The position numbers and the translations under genes were made by a program. Shown here piece after piece: positions 1-5,751 of a stretch of DNA of 5,751 nucleotides. The notes beneath the pieces are model-generated. The model made no database searches. It was not told the origin of the DNA and saw only the letters and a list, made by a program, of their open reading frames with translations. Location of the stretch: the NCBI GenBank assembly GCA_947174685.1, contig CAMWJY010000062.1, positions 1 to 5,751 on the forward strand, written 5' to 3'. Source of the stretch: an uncultured Mollicutes bacterium (GTDB taxonomy: Bacteria; Bacillota_I; Bacilli_A; Acholeplasmatales; Anaeroplasmataceae). How positions within the stretch are numbered: position 1 is the first letter of the stretch; each line of letters starts with the position of its first letter.

Positions 1-31
1 TATAAACTCAAAATAAAAAATGCAAATTTTC

Positions 32-60
32 TTGACATTATTGAAAAAAACATATATAAT
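32..60 (+). promoter_or_regulatory. Consensus housekeeping (SigA-type) promoter of rpoBC
   Basis: A perfect -35 box TTGACA lies at 32-37 and a perfect -10 box TATAAT at 55-60, separated by exactly 17 bp. This is the optimal arrangement for the primary sigma factor, and no extended -10 TG is needed or present. Bases 1-31 upstream are rich in A and T tracts and could act as an UP element for the alpha subunit C-terminal domain. Counting from the -10 box, the start of transcription is expected at or next to A67. A promoter of this strength suits an essential, highly transcribed operon. It also suggests that rpoBC is not wholly dependent on readthrough from the ribosomal protein genes that usually lie upstream in Bacillota. 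The sequence match is direct; activity is inferred. Confidence 0.9.
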
Positions 61-184
61 ATTAAAATGCGATTTGTTGCTTTTTAGAGGGTTTTTGCTC
101 CCTAAAATCATAGATTTTAAGAGAATTTTCATCGCGATATGCGATTTATATACATTTTTCGTGGGGATCACAAAGAAGGTTTTA

Positions 185-216
185 GAGACTGCCGGATTGC
201 GTTATACGAAAGTCTC
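185..216 (+). repeat. Inverted repeat GAGACT/AGTCTC just upstream of the rpoB ribosome binding site
   Basis: A perfect 6-bp inverted repeat (185-190 and 211-216) encloses a 20-nt loop. It ends 10 nt before the AAAGGA ribosome binding site. As RNA it would form a modest stem beside, but not covering, the Shine-Dalgarno. Arms this short can arise by chance, so its role as a translational or stability element is only a possibility. Confidence 0.35.
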
Positions 217-226
217 AACATTTTAG

Positions 227-232
227 AAAGGA
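227..232 (+). promoter_or_regulatory. Ribosome binding site of rpoB
   Basis: AAAGGA lies nine nt upstream of the ATG at 242, a normal Bacillota spacing. An in-frame TAG at 224-226 blocks any longer reading of rpoB, so the site and that stop together fix the ATG at 242 as the start. Confidence 0.85.
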
Positions 233-241
233 AAAAGTTTT

Positions 242-3200
242 ATGAATTACAAAAATGTAAACTATGGTAAAAAATCTGTAAGACGTAATTATTCAAAGAT
301 TCGTACAGAAGTAGAATTACCAGACCTAATTGAGATTCAAACAAAATCCTTTGACTGGTTTGTGAATGCAGGCTTAGAAGAACTATTTAGAGATATTTCT
401 CCTATCACCTCATTCAATGGCGATTTAAAGCTATCCTTTGGGGAACATCATTTTGAAAATCCTAAGTTTTCTATCGTTGATTGTAAGCTTAGAGATGTAA
501 ACTATGCTCGTCCACTTAAGGTAAATGTTCGTCTTGAGAATGCACAAACTGGTGAGGTACTAGAACAGGAATTATTCATGGGAGATATTCCATATATGAC
601 ACCTGTTGGCACATTTATCATTAATGGTGCAGAGCGTGTTATCATTTCTCAGATTGTTCGTTCTTCTGGTGTTTACTACGCTAAAGAGATTGACAAGAAG
701 ACGGGAGATACTAAGTACACTGGTACTGTTATTCCTACACGTGGTGCTTGGATTGAGTATGAAATGGGATCAAAGAATGTTTGGTATGGAAAGCTAGACC
801 GTTCTAAGAAGATTCCATTAACTACTGTACTTCGTTCTTATGGTTTATCTACCAATAAACAAATTACAGATTTATTTGGCGATAGCGAGTATATGCAGGC
901 AACATTTGAAAGAGATGTTACTACAAACTCTGAAGAAGCTGCAATTGAGGTATATTCTAAGCTTCGTCAAGGCGAAAAGGTTCCAGTAGAAGGAGCACGT
1001 GCTTTAATTGTTCAACGTTTATTTGATGACCGTCGTTATGACCTACAAAAGGTTGGTCGTTTCAAATACAACGTTAAGCTAGATGTTTTACAACGTGCTA
1101 AGGGATTAGAGTTAGCTCAAGATGTAATTGCAAAAGAAGATATCTTAGATGAGGAAGGCAATGTTTTATTCAAGGCTGGAACAAAGATTGCTAGCTATGG
1201 CGATGTTGTTGCTGGTGATGTATTAGAACATTTAAAGCTTGCTAGAGCTGCATTCCGTGAAAAGATTAATCTAGGGGATACTCTTTGTGAAGACCCTTAT
1301 AATGAAATTTTAAGAGTTACAGTTGTACGTGCTGATGAATCACATGAAGTTAAGATTATCGGTAATGATCAAAGAGAAACCTCTTTACACATTACTATGT
1401 CAGATATCATTGCCACTGCAAGCTACTATTTGAATTTATATCAAAATGTAGGTACTCTTGATGATATTGACCATTTAGGTAATCGTCGTTTAAGATTAAT
1501 TGGTGAATTGTTAAAGAATCAATTTAGAATTGGGTTTGCTAAGCTAGAAAAGAATATTTTAGACCGTATGTCAACGGTTGAGGTACATGAGGCTACACCT
1601 CAAAACCTAATCAACATTAAACCTTTGACATCTTCTCTAAAGGAATTCTTTGGATCTAGCCAGTTATCCCAGTTCATGGACCAAATCAACCCACTTGCTG
1701 AAATTACACAAAAGCGTCGTATTTCTGCCTTAGGTACAGGTGGTATTGCCCGTGATCGTGCTGGTGTAGAGGTTCGTGACGTTCACAATTCTCACTATGG
1801 TCGTATGTGCCCTATTGAGACTCCTGAAGGTCCATCTATCGGTTTGATTACATCTTTAGCAACTTATGCAAAGGTAAATGAATATGGATTTATTGAAACT
1901 CCTTATTTTGTTGTAAAGCATGATAAGGCTGGAAAGAAGTATGTTTCTGATGAAAAGGTATATCTTTCTGCTGATGAAGAGGAAGGCTTAGTAATAGCAT
2001 CTGCATCTACTAAGCTTGATGCTGAAGGCCATATTATTGAAGAAAAGGTTATTGGTCGTCGTAATGGAGAAACTGAAATGGTTGATCCTGAAGAGGTTGA
2101 CTATATGGACGTATCTCCTAAGCAGATTGTATCTGTTGCGGCTGCATGCGTTCCATTCCTAGAGCACGACGATGCTACTCGTGCCCTAATGGGTGCAAAC
2201 ATGCAACGTCAGGCTGTTCCTATTATCGACCCTGAAAGCCCAATTGTTGGAACTGGTATGGAATATAAGGCTGCAAAGGATTCTGGTTCAGCTTTAATTG
2301 CAACTATGCCTGGTGTGGTTCAATATGTTGATGCAAAGAAAATTATTGTAAAGGAAGATAGTGGTGAATTACATCGCTATGACTTATATCAATTCTTACG
2401 TTCTAACTCTGCGACTGCAATTATGCAACGTCCAATTGTAGTTCCGGGAGAAAGAATTGACCGTGGTGATATTATTGCAGATGGTCAATCTATGAAGAAT
2501 GGCGAGCTTGCTTTAGGACGTAATGTTAGAATTGCCTTCATGACATGGGAAGGATATAACTTTGAGGATGCCGTTATCATGAGCGAAAAGATGGTTTATG
2601 ATGATGTGTATACTTCAATTCATATCGATGAATTCTCTGTTGAATGTCGTGATACAAAGCTAGGTAAAGAAGAGTTTACCTATGAAATTCCTAATGTTAA
2701 GGAAGAAACAAAGAAGAATCTAGATGAACGTGGTATCGTAATTCCTGGTACAGAGGTTAAGGAAGGAGATATCTTAGTTGGTAAGATTACACCTAAGGGA
2801 GTAACTGACCCAACTCCAGAAGAAAGATTATTACTTGCTATCTTTGGTGAGAAGAGTAGAGATGTACGTGATACATCCTTACGTGTTCCTCATGGTGGTG
2901 GTGGTGTAGTACAATCTATCCAACACTTCTCAAAGGCTAAAGGTGATGATTTAGCTCCTGGTGTAAACGAGGTTGTTCGTATTTATATCGTTCAAAAGCG
3001 TAAGATTCAGGTTGGAGATAAAATGGCTGGTCGTCATGGTAACAAGGGTGTTATTTCTAACATCTTACCTTTAGAGGATATGCCATTTACTGCTGATGGT
3101 CATCCAATTGACATCATGCTTAACCCACAGGGCGTACCTTCTCGTATGAACATCGGTCAGGTACTTGAATTACATTTAGGTATCGCTGCTAAGAAGCTTG

Positions 3201-3754
3201 GTATTCAGGTTGCAACACCAGTATTTGATGGTGCTACAATTGAGGATATTGAAGCAATCATGGCTGAGGCTGGAATGAATAAAGATGGTAAAGAGGTTCT
3301 ATATGATGGTAGAACTGGTGAACCATTTGAAAACAAGATTACAGTAGGTATCATGTACTTTGTTAAGTTAAGTCACATGGTTGATGATAAGCTACATGCT
3401 CGTAATGTAGGTCCATATACACTAGTTACACAACAGCCAATGGGTGGTAAGGCTCAAAATGGTGGTCAGCGTTTTGGTGAAATGGAGGTTTGGGCACTTG
3501 AAGCATATGGTGCTGCAAACACATTACGTGAAATGCTAACAGTCAAGTCTGATGATTTGGTTGGTAGAGATCGTGTATTTGATGCGATTGTAGATGGAAA
3601 GCCTATTCCAGAGTCCTCTATTCCAGAGTCATTCCGTGTATTAACTCGTGAATTACAGGCATTAGGTATTCATGTTGAGTTGATGAATGATAAGGATGAG
3701 AATGAAGTAAATCGTTCTATTGTTGATTTAAAAATAAGAGAAACGGTTCGTTAA
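242..3754 (+). CDS. rpoB: DNA-directed RNA polymerase subunit beta (RpoB), complete
   Basis: This is the beta subunit of core RNA polymerase. With beta' it forms the DNA/RNA cleft and the active site in the cytoplasm. The protein has 1170 residues, slightly shorter than the roughly 1190 of Bacillus subtilis, mainly because the acidic C-terminal extension is missing. Reading along it: protrusion and lobe domains (about 24-460, lobe inserted near 136-330); fork and rifamycin region (about 465-535, GSSQLSQFMDQ at 471-481, RMCPIETPEGP at 521-531); external domain (about 540-610); the large hybrid-binding and flap region (about 670-1055); and the C-terminal clamp-anchor domain (about 1057-1140, GGQRFGEMEVWALEAYGA from 1074). 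The active-site lysines corresponding to E. coli K1065 and K1073 are K927 and K935 in GDKMAGRHGNKG, and the Glu-Asp pair of NFED is E775-D776. Unusual residues are Q490 (E. coli H526), T499 (P535), S142 (P153) and N1073 in KAQNGG. A TAA stop lies 13 bp before rpoC, with which it is surely cotranscribed. Identification is certain; the effects of the substitutions are inferred. Confidence 0.99.
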   Translation: MNYKNVNYGKKSVRRNYSKIRTEVELPDLIEIQTKSFDWFVNAGLEELFRDISPITSFNGDLKLSFGEHHFENPKFSIVDCKLRDVNYARPLKVNVRLENAQTGEVLEQELFMGDIPYMTPVGTFIINGAERVIISQIVRSSGVYYAKEIDKKTGDTKYTGTVIPTRGAWIEYEMGSKNVWYGKLDRSKKIPLTTVLRSYGLSTNKQITDLFGDSEYMQATFERDVTTNSEEAAIEVYSKLRQGEKVPVEGARALIVQRLFDDRRYDLQKVGRFKYNVKLDVLQRAKGLELAQDVIAKEDILDEEGNVLFKAGTKIASYGDVVAGDVLEHLKLARAAFREKINLGDTLCEDPYNEILRVTVVRADESHEVKIIGNDQRETSLHITMSDIIATASYYLNLYQNVGTLDDIDHLGNRRLRLIGELLKNQFRIGFAKLEKNILDRMSTVEVHEATPQNLINIKPLTSSLKEFFGSSQLSQFMDQINPLAEITQKRRISALGTGGIARDRAGVEVRDVHNSHYGRMCPIETPEGPSIGLITSLATYAKVNEYGFIETPYFVVKHDKAGKKYVSDEKVYLSADEEEGLVIASASTKLDAEGHIIEEKVIGRRNGETEMVDPEEVDYMDVSPKQIVSVAAACVPFLEHDDATRALMGANMQRQAVPIIDPESPIVGTGMEYKAAKDSGSALIATMPGVVQYVDAKKIIVKEDSGELHRYDLYQFLRSNSATAIMQRPIVVPGERIDRGDIIADGQSMKNGELALGRNVRIAFMTWEGYNFEDAVIMSEKMVYDDVYTSIHIDEFSVECRDTKLGKEEFTYEIPNVKEETKKNLDERGIVIPGTEVKEGDILVGKITPKGVTDPTPEERLLLAIFGEKSRDVRDTSLRVPHGGGGVVQSIQHFSKAKGDDLAPGVNEVVRIYIVQKRKIQVGDKMAGRHGNKGVISNILPLEDMPFTADGHPIDIMLNPQGVPSRMNIGQVLELHLGIAAKKLGIQVATPVFDGATIEDIEAIMAEAGMNKDGKEVLYDGRTGEPFENKITVGIMYFVKLSHMVDDKLHARNVGPYTLVTQQPMGGKAQNGGQRFGEMEVWALEAYGAANTLREMLTVKSDDLVGRDRVFDAIVDGKPIPESSIPESFRVLTRELQALGIHVELMNDKDENEVNRSIVDLKIRETVR
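3603..3630 (+). repeat. 15-bp-period tandem microduplication inside rpoB
   Basis: The 13-mer CTATTCCAGAGTC occurs at 3603-3615 and again at 3618-3630, in phase with codons. It encodes PIPESSIPES (residues 1121-1130), just before the conserved PESF(R/K)VL motif of the C-terminal domain. In B. subtilis, as I recall it, the matching stretch reads roughly NVPEPGVPES, so the protein-level doublet is ancestral. The near-identity of the DNA copies may reflect codon choice or recent homogenisation. Confidence 0.7.
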
Positions 3755-3755
3755 T

Positions 3756-3760
3756 GGAGG
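3756..3760 (+). promoter_or_regulatory. Ribosome binding site of rpoC
   Basis: GGAGG begins two bases after the TAA of rpoB and sits seven nt before the ATG at 3768. It is a strong match to the anti-Shine-Dalgarno and decides the rpoC start. The 13-bp intergenic gap leaves no room for a separate promoter or terminator, which supports cotranscription and matched output of the two subunits. Confidence 0.9.
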
Positions 3761-3767
3761 GAAAACA

Positions 3768-5751
3768 ATGAGTACACAATACAAATATATTAAAATTGGT
3801 TTAGCCTCTCCAGAAGAAATTTTATCATGGTCACATGGTGAGGTTTTAAAGCACGAAACAATTAACTATCGTACCTTAAAGCCTGAACCAGATGGCTTAT
3901 TCTGTGAGAAAATTTTTGGTCCTCTGAAGGACTATCAGTGTGCATGCGGTAAATCTAAGAGAAATACTGATAAGGGTAAAATCTGCGAAAAGTGTGGTGT
4001 TGAAATCACAGAAGCAAAGGTTCGTAGAGAAAGATTAGGTCATATTCAGCTTGCAAGCCCAGTAGTTCATACTTGGTTTTTAAGAAATAGCACCTCCCCT
4101 CTTGCAACACTTTTAGATATCAAAACAAAGGATTTAGAGGAAATTGTTTATCTTGCTTCCTATATCGTTATCTCCGCTGATAAGGATACAGGCTTAGTAA
4201 AGAAGCAAATTCTAACTGAAGCAGAATATTCTGTAAAAAGTGAGCAATATCCTTCTAAGTTTAAGGCTTTAACAGGCGCTGAAGCAGTTAAAGTATTATT
4301 AAAGGAAATTGATTTAGAAAAGGAAGAGAAGCTTTTAAGAAGAAAGCTTAAGACTTCTTCAAAGCAACGTCGTGACCGTGTAATTAAGAGATTAGAGGTT
4401 ATTGAATCCTTTTTAAGATCTGATAATAAACCTGAATGGATGATTCTAGAGGTATTACCAGTAATACCACCTGATTTACGTCCAATGGTTCAATTAGAGG
4501 GTGGACGTTTTGCAACTACAGATCTAAACGATTTATATCGTCGTATTTTAAATCGTAACAATCGTTTAAAGAAGCAGTTTGAACAAAATGCTCCTCATCT
4601 AATTACAAAAAATGAAAAGCGTATGCTTCAAGAAGCAGTAGATGCTTTAATTGATAACTCTAAGCGTGGCAAGAAGGCTGTCGTTGAAAAGAATCATCAT
4701 TTAAAGAGCTTATCTGATATGCTTCGTGGTAAGCAAGGACGTTTCCGTCAAAATCTACTTGGTAAACGTGTAGATTATTCTGGACGTTCTGTTATCGTTG
4801 TTGGTCCATCCTTAAAGATGTATCAATGTGGTATTCCAAAGGAAATGGCTTTAACTCTATTTAAGCCATTCGTATTAAGAGAATTAATTAAGGCTGGAAA
4901 TAGTATTGCAGTTGCATCTAAGGCTTGTGATAACCAGGATGATAGCGTATGGTCTATCCTTGAAGAGGTTATCCGTGAGCATCCAGTTCTATTAAACCGT
5001 GCACCTACACTTCACCGTTTAGGTATTCAAGCATTTGAGCCAGTACTTATTGAAGGTAAGGCAATTCGTCTTCACCCACTAGTATGTACACCATTTAATG
5101 CTGACTTCGATGGTGACCAGATGGCAGTCCATGTACCTCTTTCTTTAGAGGCTCAGGCAGAAGCACGTTTATTGATGCTAGCATCAAATAACATTCTAAA
5201 CCCTAAGGATGGTAAACCAGTAGTTACACCTTCTCAGGATATGATTTTAGGTAACTATTATCTTACTCTTGAAAGAGCTGGAAGACCTAACGAAGGACAT
5301 TTCTATAAAGACTTCAATGAAGCTTATATGGCTTATAAGAATGGAAATATCACATTACATACACGTATTTTTGTGGATCCTTCTTATTTACCAGAGGAGA
5401 AGTTTGCAAAGAATGTTGGTCATGGAAAATACTTATTTACCACTTTAGGTAAGATGATTTTCAACAGCATTCTTCCTGACGAGTTCCCTTATTTAAATGA
5501 GCCTACAGAGGATAATCTTTGTATTGCTACACCAAATAAGTATTTCTTAGACCCTAAGAAGCCTGAAAATACTTATGAAGCATTATTAGCTCATGATGAG
5601 GTCCCTCCATTTAAGAAGAAGAATATCGCAAGAATTATTGCTGAAGTATTCAAGAGATTCCAAATCACTGAAACCTCAAGAATGCTTGACCGTATCAAGG
5701 ATTTAGGATTTAAATATTCTACCATTGCTGGTTTAACTATTTCTGCAGCTG
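3768..5751 (+). CDS. rpoC: DNA-directed RNA polymerase subunit beta' (RpoC), 5' part only
   Basis: This is the catalytic beta' subunit, open from ATG to the right edge (661 full codons plus one base). The family is about 1200 residues in Bacillota, so a little over half is present. My translation shows no stop or frameshift. Landmarks are: the N-terminal zinc site C58, C60, C73 and C76 (CxC-x12-CxxC); the lid (about 238-252, GGRFATTD); the sigma-binding clamp helices (about 253-295, NRNNRLKK and NEKRMLQEAVDALI); the rudder (about 296-313); the switch segment GKQGRFRQNLLGKRVDYSGR; the dock region (about 357-408); and NADFDGDQMA with Mg-binding D446, D448 and D450. The window ends after GFKYSTIAGLTISAA, before the bridge helix, the trigger loop and the second zinc site, so these cannot be judged. 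Oddities are E82 after the zinc site, NHHLKSL in place of the usual N(K/R)RPLKSL in the rudder, an acidic, two-residue-shorter dock segment at 378-394, and P442 just before NADFDGD. Identification is certain. Confidence 0.99.
   Translation, partial: MSTQYKYIKIGLASPEEILSWSHGEVLKHETINYRTLKPEPDGLFCEKIFGPLKDYQCACGKSKRNTDKGKICEKCGVEITEAKVRRERLGHIQLASPVVHTWFLRNSTSPLATLLDIKTKDLEEIVYLASYIVISADKDTGLVKKQILTEAEYSVKSEQYPSKFKALTGAEAVKVLLKEIDLEKEEKLLRRKLKTSSKQRRDRVIKRLEVIESFLRSDNKPEWMILEVLPVIPPDLRPMVQLEGGRFATTDLNDLYRRILNRNNRLKKQFEQNAPHLITKNEKRMLQEAVDALIDNSKRGKKAVVEKNHHLKSLSDMLRGKQGRFRQNLLGKRVDYSGRSVIVVGPSLKMYQCGIPKEMALTLFKPFVLRELIKAGNSIAVASKACDNQDDSVWSILEEVIREHPVLLNRAPTLHRLGIQAFEPVLIEGKAIRLHPLVCTPFNADFDGDQMAVHVPLSLEAQAEARLLMLASNNILNPKDGKPVVTPSQDMILGNYYLTLERAGRPNEGHFYKDFNEAYMAYKNGNITLHTRIFVDPSYLPEEKFAKNVGHGKYLFTTLGKMIFNSILPDEFPYLNEPTEDNLCIATPNKYFLDPKKPENTYEALLAHDEVPPFKKKNIARIIAEVFKRFQITETSRMLDRIKDLGFKYSTIAGLTISAA

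Larger units (their letters stand above)
67..241 (+). promoter_or_regulatory. rpoB 5' leader with short inverted repeats
   Basis: About 175 nt separate the predicted transcription start from the rpoB start codon, far more than translation needs. Inverted repeats seen are: (a) TTTTA..GGG at 82-91 with CCCTAAAA at 100-107, with a 2-nt bulge; (b) TAAAATC at 103-109 with GATTTTA at 113-119, around a 3-nt loop; (c) ATCGC at 131-135 with GCGAT at 141-145; (d) GAGACT at 185-190 with AGTCTC at 211-216. Hairpins (a) and (b) share 103-107 and cannot form together. The nonamer ATGCGATTT occurs at 67-75 and 139-147, so ATCGC 131-135 has two possible partners. None of the stems is GC-rich with a clean U-tract directly after it, so I do not call a terminator. 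I recognise no known riboswitch or ribosomal-protein leader. A regulatory or RNA-processing role is possible but unproven. Confidence 0.5.

Noticed and set aside
131..170. Possible intrinsic terminator: ATCGC/GCGAT stem followed by a T-rich stretch
   Set aside because: The stem has only five pairs, and the following T run is interrupted (TTTATATACATTTTT), so it lacks the strength of a real terminator.
20..226. 68-codon + strand reading frame upstream of rpoB
   Set aside because: It spans the whole consensus promoter and the leader, has no good ribosome binding site, and its Leu/Ile/Phe/Lys-rich product is what AT-rich noncoding DNA gives. It would start upstream of the predicted transcription start.
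174..226. Short leader peptide starting at TTG 197-199 after AGAAGG 174-179
   Set aside because: The spacing of about 17 nt is too long for initiation and the frame is only nine codons, so there is no support beyond chance.
139..270. 43-codon + strand frame starting at the second ATGCGATTT and overlapping the start of rpoB out of frame
   Set aside because: There is only a weak AAGAGA about 14 nt upstream, its start lies in a potential hairpin, and it overlaps the first codons of rpoB. I cannot recognise the product. Conservation in relatives would be needed to reconsider it.
606..797. 63-codon + strand frame inside rpoB
   Set aside because: It is an out-of-frame shadow of the conserved RpoB lobe region, with no ribosome binding site of its own.
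3755..3767. Possible break or regulatory site between rpoB and rpoC
   Set aside because: The gap is 13 bp, most of it the rpoC Shine-Dalgarno. There is no inverted repeat or promoter, so it is an ordinary operon junction.

Overview
This window holds the start of the core RNA polymerase operon of a low-GC Gram-positive (Bacillota) bacterium. It contains a promoter, a 5' leader of about 175 nt, a complete rpoB (RNA polymerase beta subunit, 1170 codons) and the first 661 complete codons of rpoC (beta' subunit), which runs off the right edge. Everything reads on the + strand. I saw no mobile element, CRISPR array, tRNA, rRNA or accessory gene.

Organism: the DNA is AT-rich, arginine is mostly CGT or AGA, and every Trp codon I read in both genes is TGG, so nothing points to the Mycoplasma UGA-Trp code. 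Both proteins follow the Bacillus layout, without the large lineage-specific insertions of the Escherichia coli subunits. Several normally constant positions are changed in ways that remind me of Mollicutes and the related Erysipelotrichia: Gln at the E. coli His526 position and KAQNGGQRFG instead of KAQFGGQRFG in RpoB. An Erysipelotrichia-like member of the Bacillota is my best guess. It is an inference from memory, not from an alignment.

Layout: bases 1-66 hold an A/T-rich upstream stretch and a consensus housekeeping promoter (TTGACA, 17-bp spacer, TATAAT). Bases 67-241 are an untranslated leader with several short inverted repeats, two of which exclude each other. rpoB occupies 242-3754. 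A 13-bp gap with a strong Shine-Dalgarno leads straight into rpoC at 3768. The two genes are almost certainly cotranscribed, and their products pair to form the catalytic cleft: RpoC supplies the Mg-binding aspartates and RpoB the lysines facing the active site.

I found no new biological system here. The points worth following up are natural substitutions at antibiotic-contact positions (rifamycin pocket in RpoB, fidaxomicin sensitizer position in RpoC), divergent rudder and dock segments in RpoC, and possible structure in the rpoB leader.
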